Of a stretch of 64,000 nt of DNA, positions 29,827-39,549 are shown one piece after another. The notes beneath the pieces were generated by a model. It saw only the letters and a list, made by a program, of their open reading frames with translations. It did no database searches and was not told the DNA's origin. Both the position numbers and the translations under genes were made by a program. Source of the DNA: Paraglaciecola psychrophila 170. Its GTDB lineage: Bacteria; Pseudomonadota; Gammaproteobacteria; Enterobacterales; Alteromonadaceae. Location: positions 620,001-684,000 of the forward strand of contig NC_020514.1 of the NCBI RefSeq assembly GCF_000347635.1. The letters run 5' to 3'. Position 1 is the stretch's first letter; the number at the start of each line of letters is the position of its first letter.

Positions 29827-31029
29827 CTATTTGTTAAACGGGCTGCTGTCACATTCGATCACATGCCAAGGTAAACCGTGAGTATTGAGCATCGCCATAA
29901 AGGGGTCTGGATCGAATTGTTCCATATTCCACACGCCAGCTTTTTTCCAGGTGCCGTTTAACATCAGTGCCGCGCCTATCATGGCTGGTACACCCGTCGT
30001 ATAAGACACCGCTTGGGCACCTACTTCTTCGTGACACTTAGCGTGTTCACAATTATTGTAGATAAAGATGGTTTTTTCTTGGCCATCTTTTATGCCGGTT
30101 ATGTAAGTACCGATACAGGTTTGACCGGTGTATCCGTCGGCCAATGAACCAGGATCAGGTAATACCGCTTTTAAAAACTCTAAAGGTACAATTTGCTGAC
30201 CTTGAAAGTCGATAGGTGCGATGCTTGTCATGCCGATACCTTCAAGTACCTTAAGGTGGGTTAGATAAGCGTCACCAAAGGTCATCCAAAAACGAGCTCG
30301 TTTAAGGGTAGGAAAATGTTTAACCAGTGATTCTAATTCTTCGTGGAACATCAAATAAGAGGCACGCACCCCAATATTTTGATAGTCCAAATCTTCCCGT
30401 ACGCTCAACGGATCAGTTTCTTTCCATTCACCGTTTTCATAGAAACGTCCACGCTGGGTGATTTCGCGAATATTAATTTCTGGATTGAAGTTAGTCGCAA
30501 AGGCTTGACCGTGATCACCGCCATTACAATCAACTATGTCTAAATAATGAATTTCATCAAAATAATGCTTAGCTGCATAAGCCGTGTAAACATTGGTTAC
30601 GCCGGGATCAAAACCGCTTCCCAATAACGCCATCAAGCCCGCTTTTTGAAATTTCTCTTGGTACGCCCATTGCCACGAATATTCAAATTTGGCGACATCT
30701 TTGGGTTCATAATTAGCCGTGTCCATATAATCTACGCCCGTTTCTAAACAGGCATCCATGATGGCTAAGTCTTGGTAAGGCAGCGCTAGGTTTACCACCA
30801 AATCAGGTTTGACTTGGTTGATGACTGCAACCACTTCACTGGCATGATCTGCATCAACCGCAAATACGCCTTTGACTCGGTCTACACCGACTTCTTTTTG
30901 TAGTGCTTCACATTTTGAAACTGTGCGACTTGCTAGGTATATTTCATCAAACAATTCAGGCAAACGAGCACATTTTTTTATGGTCACAGCGGCAACGCCG
31001 CCAGCGCCAATGATTAGAACGCGAGACAT
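29827..31029 (-). CDS. Carboxynorspermidine dehydrogenase (saccharopine dehydrogenase family)
   Basis: 400 residues. The Rossmann loop VLIIGAGGVAAVTIKKCA is at the N-terminus, with LALPYQDLAIMDACLETGVDYMDTANYE and GSGFDPGVTNVYTAYAAKHY, as in Lys1-like saccharopine dehydrogenases. In this family the enzyme reductively condenses L-aspartate semialdehyde with a diamine to carboxynorspermidine/carboxyspermidine using NADPH. The nspC gene follows after a 130-bp gap containing a hairpin. The assignment rests on this pairing. Confidence 0.9.
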   Translation of the reverse strand: MSRVLIIGAGGVAAVTIKKCARLPELFDEIYLASRTVSKCEALQKEVGVDRVKGVFAVDADHASEVVAVINQVKPDLVVNLALPYQDLAIMDACLETGVDYMDTANYEPKDVAKFEYSWQWAYQEKFQKAGLMALLGSGFDPGVTNVYTAYAAKHYFDEIHYLDIVDCNGGDHGQAFATNFNPEINIREITQRGRFYENGEWKETDPLSVREDLDYQNIGVRASYLMFHEELESLVKHFPTLKRARFWMTFGDAYLTHLKVLEGIGMTSIAPIDFQGQQIVPLEFLKAVLPDPGSLADGYTGQTCIGTYITGIKDGQEKTIFIYNNCEHAKCHEEVGAQAVSYTTGVPAMIGAALMLNGTWKKAGVWNMEQFDPDPFMAMLNTHGLPWHVIECDSSPFNK

Positions 31030-31151
31030 AGTGAGTTCCTAATAATCTAAATTACATATAAAAGTTGAATGCTAGCAGTAATTTATTGTGGTGCAAGTTG
31101 AATATTCAAAAACGCAGCTGAGTTTGCTTATTCCCGAGTTAGATTTTGAAA

Positions 31152-31694
31152 TCAATTGGTGCATATTTCAACTGATACCAGCCCAAGTGACTTAAGAACT
31201 GTTTGTTTTCTTTGTTTGATGTCACCTGATGCTAGAATATATTTTATACCATACTCTTTAAGGTACTTAAGGTTAAACGCTTGAAATTCCTGACGATTAG
31301 CATCGCCCGAACGCTCCCATGTATCGTCGTATGGGATATCATCATCACATAGCACTACCAAATCGTAGCGTTGCCAGCACTGTGTTGCTAGCCGCTCTAA
31401 TTCGGGCAATGCTGTTTGGTGGTAATGCATAGCAAAGTGCCAAGTGGTGAAAGCGTTAGTATCACAGAATAGAAATTTGTTAGCCCTCGAAGCTGATTGA
31501 TTTTCCCAAAGGTTTTGAGTTTGCGCAATATGCAATAGCTGCTCTGGCGACAGTCTTCGGTCGATTTGATGCTGTAACCAATAGTCGCGACCATATTCAG
31601 GCACTGTTATGCTGTTTAACTTATCGGCCAATGCTTCACTCAAGGTAGTTTTACCAGTAGAAGGGCCACCTAAAAAGACAATCTTTTTGATCAC
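31152..31694 (-). CDS. NadR-type nicotinamide riboside kinase
   Basis: 180 residues, a P-loop kinase with GGPSTGKTTLSEALA at residues 9-23, then PEYGRDYWLQHQ and LCDTNAFTTWHFAMHYH. It matches the C-terminal kinase domain of NadR without the repressor or adenylyltransferase parts. It phosphorylates imported nicotinamide riboside to NMN. Its ATG overlaps the stop of the upstream pnuC by 4 nt, so uptake and phosphorylation are coupled. Confidence 0.9.
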   Translation of the reverse strand: MIKKIVFLGGPSTGKTTLSEALADKLNSITVPEYGRDYWLQHQIDRRLSPEQLLHIAQTQNLWENQSASRANKFLFCDTNAFTTWHFAMHYHQTALPELERLATQCWQRYDLVVLCDDDIPYDDTWERSGDANRQEFQAFNLKYLKEYGIKYILASGDIKQRKQTVLKSLGLVSVEICTN

Positions 31695-32320
31695 GAATTG
31701 TGTTGTCCTTTATTCGAGTTATTGGGATTAGAGACTGAGTATTTATACCACTGCCATTGACCGACAATAGCCATTACCAAAAAACAGGCGTACAAAGCTG
31801 AAGTTGGGAATAAGCCTTTTTGCCAATATATTGCAATCGCTACAACGTCTACGACAATCCATACCATCCAGTTCAATAATTTTTTATGTGACAGTAACCA
31901 TTGTGCTGCCAAGCTAGCACAAGTGGTAAAGGCATCAGGGTAGGGGAAGCTAGCATCGGTGTATTGATTCATTATCGTACCGAGTAAACAAGTGCTCGTA
32001 ATAATAGCGATAATCCATAAAACATATTCCTTAGTCGTCCCTTGGTTTACTATCACGTGTCCGGTTGAGTCTTGAGCGTTTTTCCACAGCATCCAACCAT
32101 AAACTTGAAAACCAATATAAAATAGGTGTAACGCCATATCCGAATACAGTTTCACATCATAAAAAATCCAAGCATAAATACTGACCTGCACAAAGCCAAA
32201 AGCAAAACACCAGATGCTACGTTTTATGATTAGGTAAACACAGAGAAAGCCAGATACTGTTGCCACCCATTCTTGCGGTGATGCACCTGCGAAGCCCTGT
32301 AGCCAGTTAAGCCAGTCCAT
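31691..32320 (-). CDS. pnuC: Nicotinamide riboside transporter PnuC
   Basis: 209 residues with seven predicted membrane segments and PnuC signatures: WCFAFGFVQVSIYAWIFYD near residues 36-54, FYIGFQVYGWMLWKN, and NWMVWIVVDVVAIAIYWQKG near the end. It transports nicotinamide riboside across the inner membrane and depends on the kinase encoded just downstream to trap it. The frame is intact. Confidence 0.93.
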   Translation of the reverse strand: MDWLNWLQGFAGASPQEWVATVSGFLCVYLIIKRSIWCFAFGFVQVSIYAWIFYDVKLYSDMALHLFYIGFQVYGWMLWKNAQDSTGHVIVNQGTTKEYVLWIIAIITSTCLLGTIMNQYTDASFPYPDAFTTCASLAAQWLLSHKKLLNWMVWIVVDVVAIAIYWQKGLFPTSALYACFLVMAIVGQWQWYKYSVSNPNNSNKGQHNS

Positions 32321-32494
32321 AAAAACCTGAAAAAATGTTGGAAGTTATCACCAGATTAACTAGCAATGGCTTCTCTTTGTGCAAGGAGAACTAGATTTGT
32401 ATAAATAAAAAACATCAATGTAAGGTTGCTTTCTAATAGGGGAGCTTAATAACACACAATTTACAGTATCTTTGATGAGTAAAGCAATGATGAC

Positions 32495-33412
32495 TTACCT
32501 AGCCCCCTGCAAACCACCAGTATGCAGGGCTAATATACGACTATTTTGGGGAAAGTAACCATTGTTAATCAGGTCTCGCAATGCAAAAAATAATTTTCCG
32601 CTATAAACCGGCTCTATCTTTATTTCAGTTTGTTGATAAAAATCGTCACAAAATTCCTTAAGTTCATGATTGGACTTCGCGTAACCACCAAAATGATAAT
32701 TGTGATTGATTTGCCAGTTTTTGTTGTTGTCATCCTCAACTAGTAGATCCCTAACGAGTTGTTCTAGGTAGCCTTCACCTTTTAATACGCCAATACCTAA
32801 AATTTGACAACTATGATGTTTTACATTTTGGGTTGCGCCTTTTATTAATCCAGCAAGGGTACCGCCACTAGCTACTGGAGCCAAAATATAATCATATTGA
32901 ACTTGCAGTTCTTGAATTATTTCTTCTACACCTTGAAGCGCTTGTTGCTGCGATCCGCCCTCTGGAATAATCAAAGCATCGGGATATAGTTGTAGAAGCC
33001 TTTTCAGGTAATCAGGTTCGCCTCGTTGTTGGTAGGTTTTCCGGTCAACATATAGAATATTGGTTTTCCAACAGATTAAATCTTGCAACATAGGGCTAGG
33101 GTTGTGTGAATAATCTCCTCTGATAATGGCGGTGAATTGAATGTTGAGTTGGTGGCAGCAATAACCTAAAGCGTGCAGATGATTGGAAAACCCACCTCCA
33201 AAACTGATGATATGTTGTGTCTTGGCGGCAATCGCAGGCGTTAAAGCATGCTTTAGCTTGCGCCACTTATTGCCCGAGATGACAGGGTGCAGCAAATCAT
33301 CCCGTTTGACCGCTAGAGTGATGCCGTATTTTGCTCCCCAATTAGGTTGAATAATGGATTCAGCTGAAGAGGTGGTTATTGTTAACTGTGATAATAAATT
33401 ATTTTTATTCAC
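32495..33412 (-). CDS. PLP-dependent ACC deaminase / D-cysteine desulfhydrase-like enzyme
   Basis: 305 residues, fold-II PLP enzyme. The PLP lysine is in VISGNKWRKLKHAL, followed by SFGGGFSNHLHALGYCC and the phosphate-binding loop APVASGGTLAGLIKG. This is the layout of 1-aminocyclopropane-1-carboxylate deaminase and D-cysteine desulfhydrase homologues. Sequence does not separate the activities; in marine gammaproteobacteria such genes are usually annotated only as ACC deaminase/D-cysteine desulfhydrase family. It stands alone, divergent from the MAPEG gene. Confidence 0.85.
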   Translation of the reverse strand: MNKNNLLSQLTITTSSAESIIQPNWGAKYGITLAVKRDDLLHPVISGNKWRKLKHALTPAIAAKTQHIISFGGGFSNHLHALGYCCHQLNIQFTAIIRGDYSHNPSPMLQDLICWKTNILYVDRKTYQQRGEPDYLKRLLQLYPDALIIPEGGSQQQALQGVEEIIQELQVQYDYILAPVASGGTLAGLIKGATQNVKHHSCQILGIGVLKGEGYLEQLVRDLLVEDDNNKNWQINHNYHFGGYAKSNHELKEFCDDFYQQTEIKIEPVYSGKLFFALRDLINNGYFPQNSRILALHTGGLQGAR

Positions 33413-33475
33413 GCTATTTTTGTTTTAACCTCGTTATTTAAATATCAGTTAGTTAATTAATGTAAAGGCATCACT

Positions 33476-33862
33476 ATGAGCATCATTATAATCTGTTTAT
33501 TTATCGTAACTGTAATGCCCATTCTCGCTAAAGCACCCTTGGCTTTGGCTATGAGTAAGGCTGGTGGCTATGATAATCGAAACCCACGAGAGCAACAAAA
33601 GTCTTTATCGGGTTTTGGCGCTAGAGCAAAAGCGGCTCACGAAAATTGTTTTGAAGCGTTAATCATGTTTACCCCTGGAGCACTAGCAGTGCTTGTTACA
33701 AATAATGCAGGGCAGTTAGCAGAATATTTTGCAATTGCATTTGTTGCCTCAAGGTTAGCTTATCTAGTTGCCTACTACTTTGATAAACATGTATTACGCA
33801 GCACATTTTGGAGTATTGGCTTTATCTCCTCACTGTCACTGGTTTGGTTGGCTATTCCTTAA
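33476..33862 (+). CDS. MAPEG-family membrane protein
   Basis: 128 residues with four membrane helices. The MAPEG motif region reads GGYDNRNPREQQKSLSGFGARAKAAHENCFEALIMFTPG (the motif itself spans residues 29-68), where the Arg-x-x-x-AHxNxxE pattern is diagnostic. Eukaryotic members conjugate glutathione; bacterial roles are mostly unknown. Intact; start supported by AAAGGC upstream. Confidence 0.85.
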   Translation: MSIIIICLFIVTVMPILAKAPLALAMSKAGGYDNRNPREQQKSLSGFGARAKAAHENCFEALIMFTPGALAVLVTNNAGQLAEYFAIAFVASRLAYLVAYYFDKHVLRSTFWSIGFISSLSLVWLAIP

Positions 33863-34109
33863 TTTATAGCTACCTATTAAGGCGTTCGGTTATTACTTGA
33901 AATACATAGTGCCATTGTATATTTCTAAGATTTTTTCAATGCTGTTTTAAAGTGATTTTTGATAGTGGTTGTTAGGTTTTTCATCATATTTACCTCGTTG
34001 AGTTAACGTGTGCTGTTTTCGATAGTGTAATGTTAAAACCTCATGTTAGATTGAGGTAAAGTGTTTTTTCTCTATATTTAATATACTTGTTTACTAAGAG
34101 GTGCGGGTG

Positions 34110-34531
34110 ATGGAAGACGCTAATTTTTCAGTAGGTTATGTTGCCAAACGGACTGGGGTGAAGATTTTAACGCTGCATTTTTATGAACAAAAAGGATTGA
34201 TTAAAAGTTGGCGCAATCAAGGTAACCAAAGACGGTATAAGCGAGATGTGTTACGCAGAATATCTGTCATAAAACCCGCGCAAAAGTTAGGGATCAGTTT
34301 GAGCAGTATCCATCAAACCTTCTTAGGTATGCCAGATGGTCGGACACCTGATAAAAAGGACTAGGCGCAATTGTCACAACGCTGGCAGCAGCGATTGGAT
34401 CAGCAAATTCGTGGGTTGACCAAGCTTCGAGACTCACTCGATGTTTGTATTGGATGTGGTTGCTTATCTATAATCCAGATGATGAATTACAAGTGTCGGG
34501 TCCGGGTCTGGTTATTTTAGATAGAGACTGA
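34110..34531 (+). pseudogene. soxR: SoxR redox sensor, stop codon and deletion through the [2Fe-2S] site
   Basis: From ATG 34110 it reads MEDANFSVGYVAKRTGVKIL, a MerR-type helix-turn-helix, then SVIKPAQKLGISLSSIHQTF. TAG at 34362-34364 replaces the Trp expected in KQDW. The frame continues [20 protein letters not shown] and reaches CIGCGCLS, the start of the iron-sulphur cysteine motif. Then about 20 bases are missing and a shifted frame resumes [19 protein letters not shown], the SoxR C-terminus, ending at 34531. The fourth cluster Cys falls in the deletion. SoxR normally senses redox-cycling compounds and superoxide stress; here it cannot. Confidence 0.88.
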
Positions 34532-35050
34532 CTACGTTTCGCAATAACATCCTTTTGCATCCATAATAAGTATGGTGTTTTCAGCTGTGCTGCTATTTAT
34601 TTGGGGTAGTAGCGCGTCGACTAACCCCGTGCCTTGTAAACACCCATACCCTTCTGAACAGGGCCCTAGGTATATCAGTTCTTTTAGTGCGCCCACTATG
34701 GCGACGGCTGGAGTCGATGGAACAAATTGAGAAAATTCTGGTAGTGTCTTTATATTAATATGAATATTGTGGAAACCGTTAGCATGCATATCATTAGACA
34801 GACGAGTTATATGAGGTTGCGCCAGCGTTTCGCAAAAACAATTATTATCAGAAAATTGTATTATCGATTGTCCAATTGAGGAGTGATTTTTTTGTAATTG
34901 CTTGTCGAAATTTTGTTCGAATTCGATATCAGTGATAGCCATTGAGAGTTTTGATTGAGGATCAAATTCGTTAAGCTGACTGGCAGAAAGAGACAACAAT
35001 CCTGCTGAACAGGCAATATACCAAATACCGACAACCCATTTAACAGACAT
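34532..35050 (-). CDS. Membrane-anchored Cys-rich protein of unknown function (DUF6436-like)
   Basis: 172 residues. One N-terminal membrane anchor (VVGIWYIACSAGLLSLSA), then a periplasmic domain with CFCET near residue 73, GPCSEGYGCLQG near residue 132 and CYCET at the very end. The paired CxC motifs and the thioredoxin-like strand order (VAIVGALKELIYLGPC) suggest a redox or metal-binding fold; I think it belongs to DUF6436, but this is from memory. It begins 3 nt after the end of the broken chemoreceptor gene and ends next to soxR, convergently. Confidence 0.6.
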   Translation of the reverse strand: MSVKWVVGIWYIACSAGLLSLSASQLNEFDPQSKLSMAITDIEFEQNFDKQLQKNHSSIGQSIIQFSDNNCFCETLAQPHITRLSNDMHANGFHNIHINIKTLPEFSQFVPSTPAVAIVGALKELIYLGPCSEGYGCLQGTGLVDALLPQINSSTAENTILIMDAKGCYCET

Positions 35051-35053
35051 AGT

Positions 35054-36535
35054 TTATACCGAAAATTGTTGTAGCTGTTGCTCAAGCTTTTTGCACAATA
35101 CGGCTAGTTCTAGCGCCTCGTTTTTGACGATATTGACGTTGTTTTGTCCTTCGCCAGATAACTCCAGCAATAAACGTGTCGAGTCATTAATAGATTTGAC
35201 ATTTTTAGATTGCATATCCGCAGATGACGCCACAGTGGTAATATTGTCTGATACTAGTTGGAAGCTATCCACCACGCTATCCATTTTTTACATAGCGATG
35301 CCCGATGAGCTAACCGCCTCGTCAACCATAGTCACGCAGTCATTCATTTGTGTGACTGACGTGTTTGCACTGGTTATCAAACTTACTGTTATTTTTTCTA
35401 TTTCTTCTGCGCTTTCTTTGGATTTTATTGCTAGGTTTCTAACTTCGTATGCTACCACCGCAAACCCGCGGCCATGTTCTCCGGCTCTAGCGGATTCGAT
35501 GGCGGCGTTTAATGCTAATAAATTAGTTTGTTCAGCGACAGATTTAATGGATTGCATCACTTCTGAAATATTATTGCATTTGTTACTGAGTGTTTGGATA
35601 GCACTTGAAGCTAAGGTCAATGTTTGCCTTAACTGAGACACATTTTCACTTGAACCTGCAATAGAGGCTTTGGTTTCTACCGTGCTACTTCTTGCTCGTT
35701 CTGCGTGAACATTTGACTCTTTTGAACGCACGGCAACTTCTGCAATGGTATGTCTTATTTCTTCTATAGATGTTGATATTAATTGCACTTGCTGTGCACT
35801 GATTGACACCGATTTATCAAGGGTGCCGGAAGAGTTATTTACCTTTTGGGCAACAGTTGAAACGTTACTGCTAAGAGAATTTGACTCTTTAATTAAAGAC
35901 TTAAACGCTTCGATCAGGGTATTAAATTCTTGAATGCTTTGAATGTCACTGGGTATTTCAACCTTGAGATTTTAAGAGTCTTTTTCATGCATAATGCTTT
36001 AAACTATTTTATTCAGTATCAGCGCCCCGCTAGCTTCGTTAAAACTACTTCTGGCCATAATACCTAGCAATACACCTTCAGCTACGGCAAATGCAGCGTG
36101 AATGGCTAAGGTGTGAAGTGACACTCTGCCCTCTTCGAATATCAATAAGGCACCACCACCGCTTTGCACAAAGTAAAAAAGAACATGGTGAACCGCAACT
36201 GTGGCCGAAGCAACTGCGATCGTTTTCCAATAACGAAAATAAGACAAAAACGCTAACATCACGAATATTTCAAAATGCAGCTCTGTCATACCGTAAGCTT
36301 GCTGAATATGTAGCGCGGCAAAAAGTTGAACGGCTATCGCAAAAGCATATCGACTAATAGGTTTGGAAGCATGGGTATAACTGAGGATGATTGGTAGAGC
36401 CAAAATAGGTAAACCCAATAAAAATGGTTCAGTCCAGCTAGAGGTGAAAAACGCAATGAATAGTGATATTAGCCACTGTACAATGACCACGATCCTAAAA
36501 ATTTTATTAGCACTGTCTACCCAAGGATAAATCAT
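35054..36535 (-). pseudogene. Methyl-accepting chemotaxis protein with three in-frame TAA codons
   Basis: All pieces lie in one reading frame of 493 codons. Residues 1-178 are five or six membrane helices, a membrane-embedded sensor (LHFEIFVMLAFLSYFRYWK ... AVHHVLFYF). TAA at 35999-36001, a second at 35972-35974, and a third at 35288-35290 interrupt it. Between and after them the frame is normal MCP signalling coiled-coil with the hairpin tip ([41 protein letters not shown]). No indel is needed; each stop could be CAA or AAA in the ancestor. A truncated sensor might be made but no full receptor unless stops are read through. Confidence 0.85.
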
Positions 36536-36873
36536 ATGTTTTTACATCTTAATTTGTATGTGGGTACTATCGACCATCATAATAAATTTACAAAAGGTAA
36601 TTAGTCGTACATTTCAATGATTTTTTACTGCAATCAGTATCTTGGCATTAAAATATAAAGCCAATCTTAGTGGCTTTGCAATAAAGCTTAAATAATAAGT
36701 GTTGCAACGATAGCGTTGTGATACCAAAGTCTAAGTAAGCATTATTAATTTCTTTCATTATGTAAAACTCCAACATACCCGCCTCTATTTAAGTTCAAAT
36801 AATGGAGCGTTAGAGCCGCAGAAGTTGGTGCAGGAATATCAAATAACAAAACAACTCGAAGTGCTAGTTGACA
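36536..36873. other. Intergenic upstream of the thr leader
   Basis: AT-rich, with one modest hairpin AAAGCCA/TGGCTTT (36657-36677). A TTGACA at 36868-36873 could be a -35 box of the thr promoter, but no good -10 is seen at 16-18 bp. Confidence 0.35.
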
Positions 36874-36887
36874 TATAGACGTCTATA
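36874..36887. promoter_or_regulatory. Perfect 14-bp palindrome upstream of thrL, Met-box-like core
   Basis: TATAGACGTCTATA is a perfect palindrome 15 bp before the thr leader ATG. Its core AGACGTCT (36877-36884) equals the consensus MetJ half-operator, and the next 8-mer ATACGGCA matches it at 5 of 8. MetJ control of thr genes is not something I know, so this is a candidate operator only. Confidence 0.45.
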
Positions 36888-36902
36888 CGGCAAATTGCGT
36901 AT

Positions 36903-36974
36903 ATGAAAACAATAAAATCACTCACTACCAGCATGCTGATGATTATTACCTTTAATAGGGTGGTCGCTGGCTAG
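36903..36974 (+). CDS. thrL: thr operon leader peptide
   Basis: 23-residue frame MKTIKSLTTSMLMIITFNRVVAG followed by a terminator and then thrA. It contains four Thr and three Ile codons, the amino acids that control thr attenuation in enterobacteria. GGTGGT at 36959-36964, near its end, can pair with ACCACC in the terminator loop, giving a possible antiterminator. No strong ribosome site is seen before the ATG. Identified by position and codon content, not by sequence identity. Confidence 0.75.
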   Translation: MKTIKSLTTSMLMIITFNRVVAG

Positions 36975-36992
36975 TGCAAAAGCATTACACAT

Positions 36993-37022
36993 AAAAAGCC
37001 CGCAACCACCGCGGGCTTTTTT
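36993..37022 (+). terminator. thr operon attenuator terminator
   Basis: Stem AAAAAGCCCGC / GCGGGCTTTTTT with loop AACCACC, ending in a T run, 18 nt after the leader peptide and 65 nt before thrA. Together with thrL it forms a standard attenuation control. Confidence 0.88.
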
Positions 37023-37086
37023 GTTATTTGGGTGCCTAAAAAATACGTGGTAAACACAGAGTGTTGAAACAGGAAAGGAGTTAAAT

Positions 37087-39549
37087 ATGAAGGTATTGAA
37101 GTTTGGCGGGTCGTCTCTCGCTGATGCGGAACGTTACTTAAGAGTAAAAGATATTAGTATCGCATGCCACAATGACGTGGGCGCGGCTGTTGTATTATCT
37201 GCTCCAAAGGGCGTGACCAATGCCTTATCGTTATTGTGTGACGAAGCCGCAGCGGGGAAAGATTATGGAGAATTGTTTGCAAAATTAAATATGGTTTTAT
37301 TTGGTATTTTAGATGACTTAAAAATTAGCTTACCAAATTTTTCTCAAGCTAAACTGGCCGATTTCATTCAACATACTTTAAACGACCTGAATCAGCATCT
37401 AGAAGGCTTTGCATTGCTGCGTTGTGCGCCTGAGCAAGTTGTTGCGAGAGTGTTGAGTGTTGGTGAATACGTCAGTGTGAATATTTTCAGTGAGATTTTA
37501 ACCAGCCTGGGCCATGCGAACTGCATTATCGACCCGGTTGACTATATTGTTGCTGAAGGTGACTACTTAGACAGTATTGCCGATGTTTCTGCTAGCAAGG
37601 CACGCTTTAGTGATGTCGATATCTCCGGTGACAAAATCTTAATCATGCCTGGATTTGTTGCGGTTAATGATGCCGGTGAAAAAGTCACCTTAGGCCGAAA
37701 TGGTTCAGACTATTCCGCGGCTATTTTGGCTGCCTGTATTGATGCAGAATGTTGTGAAATTTGGACCGACGTAGATGGCGTTTATAATGCTGATCCAAAC
37801 CAAGTAGAAGGCGCAGTATTACTTGATAAGCTGACTTATCAAGAAGCCATGGAGCTGTCTTATTTTGGCGCCAAAGTGCTACACCCTAAAACGATTGGTC
37901 CCATCGCTCAACACCATATCCCATGTTTAATTCGTAATACGCTTAATCCATCTGCGCCAGGAACGTTAATCAGCAACGAAGCGAGCACTAAATGGACTAG
38001 CGTAAAAGGAATATCGCATTTAGATGATATGACCATGTTTAATGTAGCAGGTCCTGGCATGAAAGGTATGGTCGGTATGGCCAGCCGTGTGTTCGAAATC
38101 ATGTCTAATGCAAATATATCTATTAGCCTGATCACCCAGTCTTCATCTGAATACAGTATTAGTTTCTGTATTCATAGTAAAGATGCGAGTCGTGCACAGG
38201 ATTTATTAGAAGATTCATTTACTTTAGAGCTAAGCAATCATTTACTGGACCCGATTGAAGTACGCCATGAATTGGCTATTGTGACATTGGTAGGTGATGG
38301 TATGCGCCATTCTAAAGGTTTGGCTGCTAAATTCTTTAGCTCATTGGCACAAGCAAGAGTGAATAACGTGGCGATAGCACAAGGATCATCTGAACGCTCT
38401 ATTTCCACTGTAATCGAAGCCAACAAAGCGAAAAAAGCCGTTAAGGTAGTGCATCAGAATTTTTTCTCAAATCTGCATGCAATCGATGTTTTTTTAGTGG
38501 GCTGCGGTAGCGTTGGAACAGAGCTCTTAGGCCAAATTGCACGCCAACAAGCATCTTTACTTGAAAAAAATATAAGTTTAAAAGTATACGGAATTGCAAA
38601 CAGTAAAAAATTATTATTGCAATCTAACGGTATCGACTTGAATGTTTCTTGGGAGCAAGACCTAAACCAAAGCGACAAACAATTATCCCTCGAAAATTTG
38701 CAGGATTTTGTGCACCACAATAGCTTGGTTAACCCTGTTATAATTGACTGTACTAGTAGCTCTAAAATCGCAGAACAATATCCTCAGATGATGTTAGATG
38801 GCTTTCATGTTGTCACACCAAACAAAAAAGCCAATACAGCCAGTACTGAATTTTATAAATTGTTACGCGAAACAGCCCAAAAAACCAATCGGCAATTTTT
38901 GTATGAAACCACAGTAGGTGCGGGTTTACCTGTTATCGATAATTTACAAAACTTGTTTTATGCCGGTGACGAATTAGTGCGTTTTGAGGGAATATTGTCC
39001 GGTTCATTATCCTTTGTGTTTGGGAAGTTAGACGAAGGTTTGAGTTTGTCTGAGGCAACTGAAATTGCTAAAAAGAATGGTTTTACTGAGCCTGATCCAC
39101 GTGATGATTTAAGTGGTATGGATGTAGCCAGAAAATTACTGATTATGGCTCGTGAATCTGGTTTAACTCTTGAGTTATCTGACATCACCATAGAACCCAT
39201 ATTACCGTCATCTTTTGATGCCAGTGGCAGTATCGATGATTTTATGACACGTTTACCTCAATTAGACGATTATTATGCTCAAAAAGTAGCGGCTGCGAAG
39301 GATGAAGGTAAAGTGTTGCGTTATGTTGGCTCGATTGATCATGGCAAGTGTGTGGTCAGTATTGAGGCGGTGAATGAGTCGCATCCACTGTATATGGTAA
39401 AAGAAGGCGAAAATGCGTTGGCTATACATAGTCATTATTATCAACCTATCCCATATGTCATAAGAGGTTATGGAGCTGGTGCTGCGGTGACGGCCGCTGG
39501 CGTATTTGCAGATGTCATGCGCACTATGCCCTGGAAGCAATCTATATAA
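37087..39549 (+). CDS. thrA: Bifunctional aspartokinase / homoserine dehydrogenase I
   Basis: 820 residues, the normal ThrA length. The aspartokinase domain starts [17 protein letters not shown] with the catalytic region [17 protein letters not shown], and two ACT regulatory segments follow ([39 protein letters not shown]). The homoserine dehydrogenase half begins at about residue 465 ([19 protein letters not shown]) with [18 protein letters not shown]. It catalyses the first and third steps from aspartate to threonine. A strong AGGAG precedes the ATG. First structural gene of the attenuated operon; its TAA overlaps the thrB ATG. Confidence 0.97.
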   Translation: MKVLKFGGSSLADAERYLRVKDISIACHNDVGAAVVLSAPKGVTNALSLLCDEAAAGKDYGELFAKLNMVLFGILDDLKISLPNFSQAKLADFIQHTLNDLNQHLEGFALLRCAPEQVVARVLSVGEYVSVNIFSEILTSLGHANCIIDPVDYIVAEGDYLDSIADVSASKARFSDVDISGDKILIMPGFVAVNDAGEKVTLGRNGSDYSAAILAACIDAECCEIWTDVDGVYNADPNQVEGAVLLDKLTYQEAMELSYFGAKVLHPKTIGPIAQHHIPCLIRNTLNPSAPGTLISNEASTKWTSVKGISHLDDMTMFNVAGPGMKGMVGMASRVFEIMSNANISISLITQSSSEYSISFCIHSKDASRAQDLLEDSFTLELSNHLLDPIEVRHELAIVTLVGDGMRHSKGLAAKFFSSLAQARVNNVAIAQGSSERSISTVIEANKAKKAVKVVHQNFFSNLHAIDVFLVGCGSVGTELLGQIARQQASLLEKNISLKVYGIANSKKLLLQSNGIDLNVSWEQDLNQSDKQLSLENLQDFVHHNSLVNPVIIDCTSSSKIAEQYPQMMLDGFHVVTPNKKANTASTEFYKLLRETAQKTNRQFLYETTVGAGLPVIDNLQNLFYAGDELVRFEGILSGSLSFVFGKLDEGLSLSEATEIAKKNGFTEPDPRDDLSGMDVARKLLIMARESGLTLELSDITIEPILPSSFDASGSIDDFMTRLPQLDDYYAQKVAAAKDEGKVLRYVGSIDHGKCVVSIEAVNESHPLYMVKEGENALAIHSHYYQPIPYVIRGYGAGAAVTAAGVFADVMRTMPWKQSI

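Noticed and set aside
36657..36677. AAAGCCA/TGGCTTT hairpin as a terminator or riboswitch
   Set aside because: Short stem, no T run, and no aptamer-like structure around it.
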